Source: Bathymodiolus brooksi (lineage: Eukaryota; Mollusca; Bivalvia; Mytilida; Modiolidae). From it: DNA of 64,000 bases. The notes under the pieces were generated by a model, which was not told the DNA's origin, did no database searches, and saw only the letters and a program-made list of their open reading frames with translations. Of the stretch, positions 1 through 14,000 are shown piece by piece; position 1 is the first letter of the stretch, and every line of letters begins with the position of its first letter. Location: contig OY804588.1 of assembly GCA_963680875.1 (NCBI GenBank), positions 94,482,233 through 94,546,232 of the forward strand, written 5' to 3'. Made by a program: the position numbers and the translations under genes.

Positions 1-3000
1 TGTTTTAGGGATACATGTATGAGTTTCTTGTGTGTTTTAGGAGTACATGTATGAGTTTCTTGTGTGTTTTTGGGGTACATGTATGGGTTTTTTGTGTGTT
101 TTAGGGGTACATGTATGAGTTTCTTGTGTGTTTTAGGAGTACATGTATGAGTTTCTTGTGTGTTTTAGTGGTACATGTATGAGTTTCTTGTGTGTTTTAG
201 TGGTACATGTATGAGTTTCTTGTGTGTTTTAGGGGTACATGTATGAGTTTTTTGTGTGTTTTAGGGGTACATGTATGAGTTTCGTGTGTGTTTTAGGAGT
301 ACATGTATGAGTTTCTTGTGTGTTTTAGTGGTACATGTATGAGTTTCTTGTGTGTTTTAGGGGTACATGTATGAGTTTCTTGTGTGGTTTACGGGTACAT
401 GTATGAGTTTCTTGTGTGTTTTAGGGATACATATATGAGTTTCTTGTGTGTTTTAGGGGTACATGTATGAGTTTCTTGTGTGTTTTAGGGATACATGTAT
501 GAGTTTCTTGTGTGTTTTAGGAGTACATGTATGAGTTTCTTGTGTGTTTTTGGGGTACATGTATGGGTTTTTTGTGTGTTTTAGGGGTACATGTATGAGA
601 TTCTTGTGTGTTTTAGTGGTACATGTATGAGTTTCTTGTGTGTTTTAGGGGTACATGTATGAATTTCTTGTGTGGTTTACGGGTACATGTATGAGTTTCT
701 TGTGTGTTTTAGGGATACATATATGAGTTTCTTGTGTGTTTTAGGGGTACATGTATGAGTTTCTTGTGTGTTTTAGGGGTACATGTATGAGTTTCTTATG
801 TGGTTTACGGGTACATGTATGAGTTTCTTGTGTGTTTTAGGGATACATATATGAGTTTCTTGTGTGTTTTAGGGGTACATGTATGAGTTTCTTGTGTGTT
901 TTAGGGGTACATGTATGAGTTTCTTGTGTGTTTTAGGGATACATGTATGAGTTTCTTGTGTGTTTTAGGAGTACATGTATGAGTTTCTTGTGTGTTTTTG
1001 GGGTACATGTATGGGTTTTTTGTGTGTTTTAGGGGTACATGTATGAGTTTCTTGTGTGTTTTAGGAGTACATGTATGAGTTTCTTGTGTGTTTTAGTGGT
1101 ACATGTATGAGTTTCTTGTGTGTTTTAGGGGTACATGTATGAATTTCTTGTGTGGTTTACGAGTACATGTATGAGTTTCTTGTGTGTTTTAGGGATACAT
1201 ATATGAGTTTCTTGTGTGTTTTAGGGGTACATGTATGAGTGTTTTGTGTGTTTTAGGGGTACATGTATGAGTTTCTTGTGTGTTTTAGGGGTACATGTAT
1301 GAGTTTCTTGTGTGTTTTAGGGGTACATGTATGAGTTTCTTGTGTGTTTTAGTTGTACATATATGAGTTTTTTGTTTGTTTTAGGAGTACATGTATGAGT
1401 TTCTTGTGTGTTTTAGGGATACATATATGAGTTTCTTGTGTGTTTTAGGGGTACATGTATGAGTTTCCTGGGTGTTTTAGGGTTACATGTATGAGTTTCT
1501 TGTGTGTTTTAGGGGTACATGTATGAGTTTCCTGTATGTTTTAGGGGTACATGTATGAGTTTTTTGTGTGCTTTAGGGGTACATGTATGAGTTTCTTGTG
1601 TGTTTTAGGAGTACATGTTAGAGTTTCTTGTGTGTTTTAGTGGTACATGTATGAGTTTCTTGTGTGTTTTAGGGGTACACGTATGAGTTTCTTGTGTGGT
1701 TTACGGGTACATGTATGAGTTTCTTGTGTGTTTTAGGGGTACATATATGAGTTTCTTGTGTGTTTTAGGGGTACATGTATGAGTTTCTTGTGTGTTTTAG
1801 GGGTACAGTATGAGTTTCTTGTGTGTTTTAGGGGTACATGTATGAGTTTCTTGTGTGTTTTAGGGGTACATGTATGAGTTTCTTGTGTGTTTTAGTTGTA
1901 CATATATGAGTTTTTTGTTTGTTTTAGGAGTACATGTATGAGTTTCTTGTGTGTTTTAGGGATACATATATGAGTTTCTTGTGTGTTTTAGGGGTACATA
2001 TATGAGTTTCCTGTGTGTTTTAGGGGTACATGTATGAGTTTCTTGTGTGTTTTAGGGGTACATGTATGAGTTTCCTGTGAGTTTTAGGGGTACATGTATG
2101 AGTTTCTTGTGTGTTTTAGGGGTAAATGTATGAGTTTTTTGTTTGTTTTAGGGGTACATATATGAGTTTCTTGTGTGTTTTAGGGGTACATGTATGAGTT
2201 TATTGTGTGTTTTAGGGGTACATGTATGAGTTTCTTGTGTGTTTTAGGGATACATGTATGAGTTTCTTGTGTGTTTTAGGGGTACATGTATGAGTTTTTT
2301 GTGCGTTTTAGGGGTACATGTATGAGTTTCTTGTGTGTTTTAGGGGTACATGTATGAGTTTCTTGTGTGTTTTAGGGGTACATGTATGAGTTTCTTGTGT
2401 GTTTTAGGAGTACATGTATGAGTTTCTTGTGTGTTTTAGGGGTACATGTATGAGTTTTTTGTGTGTTTTAGGGGTACATGTATGAGTTTCTTGTGTGTTT
2501 TAGGAGTACATGTATGAGTTTCTTGTGTGTTTTAGTGGTACATGTATGAGTTTCTTGTGTGTTTTAGGGGTACATGTATGAGTTTTTTGTGTGTTTTAGG
2601 GGTACATGTATGAGTTTCGTGTGTGTTTTAGGAGTACATGTATGAGTTTCTTGTGTGTTTTAGTGGTACATGTATGAGTTTCTTGTGTGTTTTAGGGGTA
2701 CATGTATGAGTTTCTTGTGTGGTTTACGGGTACATGTATGAGTTTCTTGTGTGTTTTAGGGATACATATATGAGTTTCTTGTGTGTTTTAGGGGTACATG
2801 TATGAGTTTCTTGTGTGTTTTAGGGATACATGTATGAGTTTCTTGTGTGTTTTAGGAGTACATGTATGAGTTTCTTGTGTGTTTTTGGGGTACATGTATG
2901 GGTTTTTTGTGTGTTTTAGGGGTACATGTATGAGATTCTTGTGTGTTTTAGTGGTACATGTTAGAGTTTCTTGTGTGTTTTAGGGGTACATGTATGAATT

Positions 3001-3780
3001 TCTTGTGTGGTTTACGGGTACATGTATGAGTTTCTTGTGTGTTTTAGGGATACATATATGAGTTTCTTGTGTGTTTTAGGGGTACATGTATGAGTTTCTT
3101 GTGTGTTTTAGGGGTACATGTATGAGTTTCTTATGTGGTTTACGGGTACATGTATGAGTTTCTTGTGTGTTTTAGGGATACATATATGAGTTTCTTGTGT
3201 GTTTTAGGGGTACATGTATGAGTTTCTTGTGTGTTTTAGGGGTACATGTATGAGTTTCTTGTGTGTTTTAGGGATACATGTATGAGTTTCTTGTGTGTTT
3301 TAGGAGTACATGTATGAGTTTCTTGTGTGTTTTTGGGGTACATGTATGGGTTTTTTGTGTGTTTTAGGGGTACATGTATGAGTTTCTTGTGTGTTTTAGG
3401 AGTACATGTATGAGTTTCTTGTGTGTTTTAGTGGTACATGTATGAGTTTCTTGTGTGTTTTAGGGGTACATGTATGAATTTCTTGTGTGGTTTACGAGTA
3501 CATGTATGAGTTTCTTGTGTGTTTTAGGGATACATATATGAGTTTCTTGTGTGTTTTAGGGGTACATGTATGAGTTTTTTGTGTGTTTTAGGGGTACATG
3601 TATGAGTTTCTTGTGTGTTTTAGGGGTACATGTATGAGTTTCTTGTGTGTTTTAGGAGTACATGTATGAGTTTCTTGTGTGTTTTAGTTGTACATGTATG
3701 AGTTTTTTGTTTGTTTTAGGAGTACATGTATGAGTTTCTTGTGTGTTTTAGGGGTACATGTATGAGTTTCTTGTGTGTTT

Positions 3781-6700
3781 TAAGGATACATGTATGAGTT
3801 TCTTGTGTGGTTTACGGGTACATGTATGAGTTTCTTGTGTGTTTTAGTTGTACATGTATGAGTTTTTTGTTTGTTTTAGGAGTACATGTATGAGTTTCTT
3901 GTGTGTTTTAGTTGTACATGTATGAGTTTCTTGTGTGTTTTAGGGGTACATGTATGAGTTTCTTGTGTGTTTTAGTGGTACATGTATGAGTTTTTTGTGT
4001 GTTTTAGGAGTACATGTATGAGTTTCTTGTGTGTTTCAGCGGTACATGTATGAGTTTTTTGTGTGTTTTAGGAGTACATGTATGAGTTTCTTGTGTGTTT
4101 TAGTGGTACATGTATGAGTTTCTTGTGTGTTTTAGGGGTACATGTATGAGTTTTTTGTTTGTTTTAGGAGTACATGTATGAGTTTCTTGTGTGTTTTAGT
4201 TGTACATGTATGAGTTTCTTGTGTGTTTTAGGGGTACATGTATGAGTTTCTTGTGTGTTTTAGTGGTACATGTATGAGTTTTTTGTGTGTTTTAGGAGTA
4301 CATGTATGAGTTTCTTGTGTGTTTTAGTGGTACATGTATGAGTTTTTTGTGTGTTTTAGGAGTACATGTATGAGTTTCTTGTGTGTTTTAGTGGTACATG
4401 TATGAGTTTCTTGTGTGTTTTAGGGGTACATGTATGAGTTTCTTGTGTGTTTTAGTTGTACATGTATGAGTTTCTTGTGTGTTTTAGGGGTACATGTATG
4501 AGTTTCTTGTGTGTTTTAGTGGTACATGTATGAGTTTTTTGTGTGTTTTAAGAGTACATGTATGAGTTTCTTGTGTGTTTTAGTGGTACATATATGAGTT
4601 TTTTGTGTGTTTTAGGAGTACATGTATGAGTTTTTTGTGTGTTTTAGGGGTACATGTATGAGTTTTTTGTGTTTAAGGAGTACATGTATGAGTTTCTTGT
4701 GTGTTTTAGTGGTACATGTATGAGTTTCTTGTGTGTTTTAGGAGTACATGTATGAGTTTTTTGTGTGTTTTAGGGGTACATGTATGAGTTTTTTGTTTGT
4801 TTTAGGAGTACATGTATGAGTTTTTTGTTTGTTTTAGTTGTACATGTATGAGTTTCTTGTGTGTTTTAGGGGTACATGTATGAGTTTCTTGTGTGTTTTA
4901 GTGGTACATGTATGAGTTTCTTGTGTGTTTTAGGGGTACATGTATGAGTTTCTTGTGTGTTTTAGTGGTACATGTATGAGTTTCTTGTGTGTTTTAGGGA
5001 TACATGTATGAGTTTCTTGTGTGTTTTAGGGGTACATGTATGAGTTTCTTGTGTGTTTTAGTTGTACATGTATGAGTTTCTTGTGTGTTTTAGGGGTACA
5101 TGTATGAGTTTCTTGTTTGTTTTAGTGGTACATGTATGAGTTTCTTGTGTGTTTTAGGGGTACATGTATGAGTTTCTTGTGTGTTTTAGGGGTACATGTA
5201 TGAGTTTTTTGTTTGTTTTAGGAGTACATGTATGAGTTTCTTGTGTGTTTTAGGGATACATGTATGAGTTTCTTGTGTGTTTTAGGGGTACATGTATGAG
5301 TTTCTTGTTTGTTTTAGGAGTACATGTATGAGTGTCTTGTGTGTTTTAGGGGTACATGTATGAGTTTCTTGTGTGTTTTAGGGGTACATGTATGAGTTTC
5401 TTGTGTGTTTTAGGAGTACATGTATGAGTTTCTTGTGTGTTTTAGTGGTACATGTATGAGTTTCTTGTGTGTTTTAGGGGTACATGTATGAGTTTTTTGT
5501 TTGTTTTAGGAGTACATGTATGAGTTTCTTGTGTGTTTTAGTTGTACATATATGAGTTTCTTGTGTGTTTTAGGGGTACATGTATGAGTTTCTTGTGTGT
5601 TTTAGTGGTACATGTATGAGTTTTTTGTGTGTTTTAGGAGTACATGTATGAGTTTCTTGTGTGTTTTAGTGGTACATGTATGAGTTTCTTGTGTGTTTTA
5701 GGGGTACATGTATGAGTTTTTTGTGTGTTTTAGGGGTACATGTATGAGTTTCTTGTGTGTTTTAGGGGTACATGTATGAGTTTCTTGTGTGTTTTAGGAG
5801 TACATGTATGAGTTTCTTGTGTGTTTTAGTTGTACATGTATGAGTTTTTTGTTTGTTTTAGGAGTACATGTATGAGTTTCTTGTGTGTTTTAGGGGTACA
5901 TGTATGAGTTTCTTGTGTGTTTTAAGGATACATGTATGAGTTTCTTGTGTGGTTTACGGGTACATGTATGAGTTTCTTGTGTGTTTTAGTTGTACATGTA
6001 TGAGTTTTTTGTTTGTTTTAGGAGTACATGTATGAGTTTCTTGTGTGTTTTAGTTGTACATGTATGAGTTTCTTGTGTGTTTTAGGGGTACATGTATGAG
6101 TTTCTTGTGTGTTTTAGTGGTACATGTATGAGTTTTTTGTGTGTTTTAGGAGTACATGTATGAGTTTCTTGTGTGTTTCAGCGGTACATGTATGAGTTTT
6201 TTGTGTGTTTTAGGAGTACATGTATGAGTTTCTTGTGTGTTTTAGTGGTACATGTATGAGTTTCTTGTGTGTTTTAGGGGTACATGTATGAGTTTTTTGT
6301 TTGTTTTAGGAGTACATGTATGAGTTTCTTGTGTGTTTTAGTTGTACATGTATGAGTTTCTTGTGTGTTTTAGGGGTACATGTATGAGTTTCTTGTGTGT
6401 TTTAGTGGTACATGTATGAGTTTTTTGTGTGTTTTAGGAGTACATGTATGAGTTTCTTGTGTGTTTTAGTGGTACATGTATGAGTTTTTTGTGTGTTTTA
6501 GGAGTACATGTATGAGTTTCTTGTGTGTTTTAGTGGTACATGTATGAGTTTCTTGTGTGTTTTAGGGGTACATGTATGAGTTTCTTGTGTGTTTTAGTTG
6601 TACATGTATGAGTTTCTTGTGTGTTTTAGGGGTACATGTATGAGTTTCTTGTGTGTTTTAGTGGTACATGTATGAGTTTTTTGTGTGTTTTAAGAGTACA

Positions 6701-8700
6701 TGTATGAGTTTCTTGTGTGTTTTAGTGGTACATATATGAGTTTTTTGTGTGTTTTAGGAGTACATGTATGAGTTTTTTGTGTGTTTTAGGGGTACATGTA
6801 TGAGTTTTTTGTGTTTAAGGAGTACATGTATGAGTTTCTTGTGTGTTTTAGTGGTACATGTATGAGTTTCTTGTGTGTTTTAGGAGTACATGTATGAGTT
6901 TTTTGTGTGTTTTAGGGGTACATGTATGAGTTTTTTGTTTGTTTTAGGAGTACATGTATGAGTTTTTTGTTTGTTTTAGTTGTACATGTATGAGTTTCTT
7001 GTGTGTTTTAGGGGTACATGTATGAGTTTCTTGTGTGTTTTAGTGGTACATGTATGAGTTTCTTGTGTGTTTTAGGGGTACATGTATGAGTTTCTTGTGT
7101 GTTTTAGTGGTACATGTATGAGTTTCTTGTGTGTTTTAGGGATACATGTATGAGTTTCTTGTGTGTTTTAGGGGTACATGTATGAGTTTCTTGTGTGTTT
7201 TAGTTGTACATGTATGAGTTTCTTGTGTGTTTTAGGGGTACATGTATGAGTTTCTTGTTTGTTTTAGTGGTACATGTATGAGTTTCTTGTGTGTTTTAGG
7301 GGTACATGTATGAGTTTCTTGTGTGTTTTAGGGGTACATGTATGAGTTTTTTGTTTGTTTTAGGAGTACATGTATGAGTTTCTTGTGTGTTTTAGGGATA
7401 CATGTATGAGTTTCTTGTGTGTTTTAGGGGTACATGTATGAGTTTCTTGTTTGTTTTAGGAGTACATGTATGAGTGTCTTGTGTGTTTTAGGGGTACATG
7501 TATGAGTTTCTTGTGTGTTTTAGGGGTACATGTATGAGTTTCTTGTGTGTTTTAGGAGTACATGTATGAGTTTCTTGTGTGTTTTAGTTGTACATGTATG
7601 AGTTTTTTGTTTGTTTTAGGAGTACATGTATGAGTTTCTTGTGTGTTTTAGGGGTACATGTATGAGTTTCTTGTGTGTTTTAAGGATACATGTATGAGTT
7701 TCTTGTGTGGTTTACGGGTACATGTATGAGTTTCTTGTGTGTTTTAGTTGTACATGTATGAGTTTTTTGTTTGTTTTAGGAGTACATGTATGAGTTTCTT
7801 GTGTGTTTTAGTTGTACATGTATGAGTTTCTTGTGTGTTTTAGGGGTACATGTATGAGGTTCTTGTGTGTTTTAGTGGTACATGTATGAGTTTTTTGTGT
7901 GTTTTAGGAGTACATGTATGAGTTTCTTGTGTGTTTTAGCGGTACATGTATGAGTTTTTTGTGTGTTTTAGGAGTACATGTATGAGTTTCTTGTGTGTTT
8001 TAGTGGTACATGTATGAGTTTCTTGTGTGTTTTAGGGGTACATGTATGAGTTTTTTGTTTGTTTTAGGAGTACATGTATGAGTTTCTTGTGTGTTTTAGT
8101 TGTACATATATGAGTTTCTTGTGTGTTTTAGGGGTACATGTATGAGTTTCTTGTGTGTTTTAGTGGTACATGTATGAGTTTTTTGTGTGTTTTAGGAGTA
8201 CATGTATGAGTTTCTTGTGTGTTTTAGTGGTACATGTATGAGTTTCTTGTGTGTTTTAGGGGTACATGTATGAGTTTCTTGTGTGTTTTAGGGGTACATG
8301 TATGAGTTTTTTGTGTGTTTTAGGAGTACATGTATGAGTTTCTTGTGTGTTTTAGTGGTACATGTATGAGTTTCTTGTGTGTTTTAGTTGTACATGTATG
8401 ACTTTTTTGTTTGTTTTAGGAGTACATGTATGAGTTTCTTGTGTGTTTTAGTTGTACATGTATGAATTTCTTGTGTGTTTTAGGGGTACATGTATGAGTT
8501 TCTTGTGTGTTTTAGTGGTACATGTATGAGTTTTTTGTGTGTTTTAAGAGTACATGTATGAGTTTCTTGTGTGTTTTAGTGGTACATATATGATTTTTTT
8601 TGTGTGTTTTAGGAGTACATGTATGAGTTTTTTGTGTGTTTTAGGGGTACATGTATGAGTTTTTTGTGTTTTAGGAGAACATGTATGAGTTTCTTGTGTG
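3781..8700 (+). repeat. Higher-order duplications of about 2142 and 1758 bp in A1
   Basis: The variant TAAGGATACA occurs at 3781, 5923 and 7681. A CAGCGG/TAGCGG variant occurs at 4037, 6179 and 7937. A short unit containing GTTTAAGG occurs at 4671 and 6813. The offsets are therefore 2142 (three markers) and 1758 (two markers). A separate duplication near the left edge has an offset of 480 (1 to 481) and another of 2335 (486 to 2821). These blocks differ from the 4252-bp family further right, so different parts of A1 have amplified independently. Confidence 0.75.
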
Positions 8701-11040
8701 TTTTAGTGGTACATGTATGAGTTTCTTGTGTGTTTTAGGAGTACATGTATGAGTTTTTTGTTTGTTTTAGGAGTACATGTATGAGTTTTTTGTTTGTTTT
8801 AGTTGTACATGTATGAGTTTCTTGTGTGTTTTAGGGGTACATGTATGAGTTTCTTGTGTGTTTTAGTGGTACATGTATGAGTTTCTTGTGTGTTTTAGGG
8901 GTACATGTATGAGTTTCTGTGTGTTTTAGTGGTACATGTATGAGTTTCTTGTGTGTTTTAGGGATACATGTATGAGTTTCTTGTGTGTTTTAGGGGTACA
9001 TGTATGAGTTTCTTGTGTGTTTTAGTTGTACATGTATGAGTTTCTTGTGTGTTTTAGGGGTACATGTATGAGTTTCTTGTTTGTTTTAGTGGTACATGTA
9101 TGAGTTTCTTGTGTGTTTTAGGAGTACATGTAGGAGTTTCTTGTGTGTTTTAGGGGTACATGTATGAGTTTTTTGTTTGTTTTAGGAGTACATGTATGAG
9201 TTTCTTGTGTGTTTTAGGGATACATGTATGAGTTTCTTGTGTGTTTTAGGGGTACATGTATGAGTTTCTTGTTTGTTTTAGGAGTACATGTATGAGTTTC
9301 TTGTGTATTTTAGGAGTACATGTATGAGTTTCTTGTGTGTTTTAGGGGTACATGTATGAGTTTCTTGTGTGTTTTAGGGGTACATGTATGAGTTTCTTGT
9401 GTGTTTTAGTGGTACATGTATGAGTTTTTTGTGTGTTTTAAGAGTACATGTATGAGTTTCTTGTGTGTTTTAGTGGTACATATATGAGTTTTTTGTGTGT
9501 TTTAGGAGTACATGTATGAGTTTTTTGTGTGTTTTAGGGGTACATGTATGAGTTTTTTGTGTTTTAGGAGTACATGTATGAGTTTCTTGTGTGTTTTAGT
9601 GGTACATGTATGAGTTTCTTGTGTGTTTTAGGAGTACATGTATGAGTTTTTTGTGTGTTTTAGGGGTACATGTATGAGTTTTTTGTTTGTTTTAGGAGTA
9701 CATGTATGAGTTTTTTGTTTGTTTTAGTTGTACATGTATGAGTTTCTTGTGTGTTTTAGGGGTACATGTATGAGTTTCTTGTGTGTTTTAGTGGTACATG
9801 TATGAGTTTCTTGTGTGTTTTAGGGGTACATGTATGAGTTTCTTGTGTGTTTTAGTGGTACATGTATGAGTTTCTTGTGTGTTTTAGGAATACATTTATG
9901 AGTTTCTTGTGTGTTTTAGGGGTACATGTATGAGTTTCTTGTGTGTTTTAGTTGTACATGTATGAGTTTCTTGTGTGTTTTAGGGGTACATGTATGAGTT
10001 TCTTGTTTGTTTTAGTGGTACATGTATGAGTTTCTTGTGTGTTTTAGGGGTACATGTATGAGTTTCTTGTGTGTTTTAGGGGTACATGTATGAGTTTTTT
10101 GTTTGTTTTAGGAGTACATGTATGAGTTTCTTGTGTGTTTTAGGGATACATGTATGAGTTTCTTGTGTGTTTTAGGGGTACATGTATGAGTTTCTTGTTT
10201 GTTTTAGGAGTACATGTATGAGTTTCCTGTGTATTTTAGGAGTACATGTATGAGTTTCTTGTGTGTTTTAGGGATACATATATGAGTTTCTTGTGTGTTT
10301 TAGGGGTACATGTATGAGTTTCTTGTTTGTTTTAGGAGTACATGTATGAGTTTCTTGTGTGTTTTAGGAGTACATATATGAGTTTCTTGTGTGTTTTAGG
10401 GGTACATGTATGAGTTTTTTGTGTGTTTTAGGGGTACATGTATGAGTTTCTTGTGTGTTTTAGGGGTACATGTATGAGTTTCTTGTGTGTTTTAGGGGTA
10501 CATGTATGAGTTTCTTGTGTGTTTTAGGGGTACATGTATGAGTTTCTTGTGTGTTTTAGGGGTACATGTATGAGTTTCTTGTGTGTTTTAGGGATACATA
10601 TATGAGTTTCTTGTGTGTTTTAGGGGTACATGTATGAGTTTCTTGTGTGTTTTAGGGGTACATGTATGAGTTTCTTGTTTGTTTTAGGAGTACATGTATG
10701 AGTTTCTTGTGTGTTTTAGGAGTACATATATGAGTTTCTTGTGTGTTTTAGGGGTACATGTATGAGTTTTTTGTGTGTTTTAGGGGTACATGTATGAGTT
10801 TCTTGTGTGTTTTAGGGGTACATGTATGAGTTTCTTGTGTGTTTTAGGGGTACATGTATGAGTTTCTTGTGTGTTTTAGGGGTACATGTATGAGTTACTT
10901 GTGTGTTTTAGGGGTACATGTATGAGTTTCTTGTGTGTTTTAGGGATACATATATGAGTTTCTTGTGTGTTTTAGGGGTACATGTATGAGTTTCTTGTGT
11001 GTTTTAGGGGTACATGTATGAGTTTCTTGTGTGTTTTAGT

Positions 11041-14000
11041 GATACAGGTATGAGTTTCTTGTGTGTTTTAGGGATACATGTATGAGTTTCTTGTGTGTTT
11101 TAGGGGTACATGTATGAGTTTCTTGTGTGTTTTCCGGGTACATGTATGAGTTTCTTGTGTGTTTTAGTGGTACATGTATGAGTTTCTTGTGTGTTTTAGG
11201 GATACATGTATGAGTTTCTTGTGTGTTTTAGGGGTACATGTATGAGTTTTTTGTTTGTTTTAGGGATACATGTATGAGTTTCTTGTGTGTTTTAGGGAGA
11301 CATATATGAGTTTCTTGTGTGTTTTAGAGGTACATGTATGAGTTTCTTGTGTGTTTTAGGGGTACATGTATGAGTTTCTTGTGTGTTTTAGTGGTACATG
11401 TATGAGTTTCTTGTGTGTTTTAGGGATACATGTATGAGTTTCTTGTGTGTTTTAGGGGTACATGTATGAGTTTTTTGTTTGTTTTAGGGATACATGTATG
11501 AGTTTCTTGTTTGTTTAAGGAGTACATGTATGAGTTTCTTGTGTGTTTTAGGAGTACATATATGAGTTTCTTGTGTGTTTTAGGGGTACATGTAAGAGTT
11601 TTTTGTGTGTTTTAGGGGTACATGTATGAGTTTCTTGTGTGTTTTAGGGGTACATGTATGAGTTTCTTGTGTGTTTTAGGAGTACATGTATGAGTTTTTT
11701 GTGTGTTTTAGGGGTACATGTATGAGTTTTTTGTGTTTTAGGAGTACATGTATGAGTTTCTTGTGTGTTTTAATGGTACATGTATGAGTTTCTTGTGTGT
11801 TTTAGGAGTACATGTATGAGTTTTTTGTGTGTTTTAGGGGTACATGTATGAGTTTTTTGTTTGTTTTAGGAGTACATGTATGAGTTTTTTGTTTGTTTTA
11901 GTTGTACATATATAAGTTTCTTGTGTGTTTTAGGGGTACATGTATGAGTTTTTTGTGTGTTTTAGTGGTACATGTATGAGTTTCTTGTGTGTTTTAGGGG
12001 TACATGTATGAGTTTCTTGTGTGTTTTAGTGGTACATGTATGAGTTTCTTGTGTGTTTTAGGGATACATGTATGAGTTTCTTGTGTGTTTTAGGGGTACA
12101 TGTATGAGGTTTTTGTTTGTTTTAGGGGTACATGTATGAGTTTCTTGTGTGTTTTAGGGATACATGTATGAGTTTCTTGTGTGTTTAAGGGGTACATGTA
12201 TGAGTTTCTTGTTTGTTTTAGGAGTACATGTATGAGTTTCTTGTGTGTTTTAGGAGTACATGTATGAGTTTCTTGTGTGTTTTAGGGATACATATATGAG
12301 TTTCTTGTGTGTTTTAGGGGTACATGTATGAGTTTCTTGTTTGTTTTAGGAGTACATGTATGAGTTTCTTGTGTGTTTTAGGAGTACATATATGAGTTTC
12401 TTGTGTGTTTTAGGGGTACATGTATGAGTTTTTTGTTTGTTTTAGGGGTACATGTATGAGTTTCTTGTGTGTTTTAGGGGTACATGTATGAGTTTCTTGT
12501 GTGTTTTATGGGTACATGTATGAGTTTCTTGTGTGTTTTAGGGGTACATGTATGAGTTTCTTGTGTGTTTTAGGGGTACATGTATGAGTTTCTTGTGTGT
12601 TTTAGGGATACATATATGAGTTTCTTGTGTGTTTTAGGGGTACATGTATGAGTTTCTTGTGTGTTTTAGGGGTACATGTATGAGTTTCTTGTTTGTTTTA
12701 GGAGTACATGTATGAGTTTCTTGTGTGTTTTAGGAGTACATATATGAGTTTTTTGTGTGTTTTAGGGGTACATGTATGAGTTTTTTGTGTGTTTTAGGGG
12801 TACATGTATGAGTTTATTGTGTGTTTTAGGGGTACATGTATGAGTTTCTTGTGTGTTTTAGGGGTACATGTATGAGTTTCTTGTGTGTTTTAGGGGTACA
12901 TGTATGAGTTTCTTGTGTGTTTTAGTTGTACATGTATGAGTTTCTTGTGTGTTTTAGGGGTACATGTATGAGTTTCTTGTGTGTTTTAGGGGTACATGTA
13001 TGAGTTTCTTGTGTGTTTTAGGGGTACATGTATGAGTTTCTTGTGTGTTTTAGGGATACATATATGAGTTTCTTGTGTGTTTTAGGGGTACATGTATGAG
13101 TTTCTTGTGTGTTTTAGGGGTACATGTATGAGTTTCTTGTGTGTTTTAGGGGTACATGTATGAGTTTCTTGTGTGTTTTAGTGGTACATGTATGAGTTTC
13201 TTGTGTGTTTTAGGGATACATGTATGAGTTTCTTGTGTGTTTTAGGGGTACATGTATGAGTTTTTTGTTTGTTTTAGGGATACATGTATGAGTTTCTTGT
13301 GTGTTTTAGGGGTACATATATGAGTTTCTTGTGTGTTTTAGGGGTACCTATATGAGTTTCTTGTGTGTTTTAGGGGTACATGTATGAGTTTCTTGTGTGT
13401 TTTAGTGGTACATGTATGAGTTTCTTGTGTGTTTTAGGGATACATGTATGAGTTTCTTGTGTGTTTTAGGAGTACATATATGAGTTTCTTGTGTGTTTTA
13501 GGGGTACATGTATGAGTTTTTTGTGTGTTTTAGGGGTACATGTATGAGTTTCTTGTGTGTTTTAGGGGTACATGTATGAGTTTCTTGTGTGTTTTAGGGG
13601 TACATGTATGAGTTTCTTGTGTGTTTTAGGGGTACATGTATGAGTTTCTTGTGTGTTTTAGGGGTACATGTATGAGTTTCTTGTGTGTTTTAGGGGTACA
13701 TGTATGAGTTTCTTGTGTGTTTTAGGGATACATATATGAGTTTCTTGTGTGTTTTAGGGGTACATGTATGAGTTTCTTGTGTGTTTTAGGGGTACATGTA
13801 TGAGTTTCTTGTTTGTTTTAGGAGTACATGTATGAGTTTCTTGTGTGTTTTAGGAGTACATATATGAGTTTCTTGTGTGTTTTAGGGGTACATGTATGAG
13901 TTTTTTGTGTGTTTTAGGGGTACATGTATGAGTTTCTTGTGTGTTTTAGGGGTACATGTATGAGTTTCTTGTGTGTTTTAGGGGTACATGTATGAGTTTC

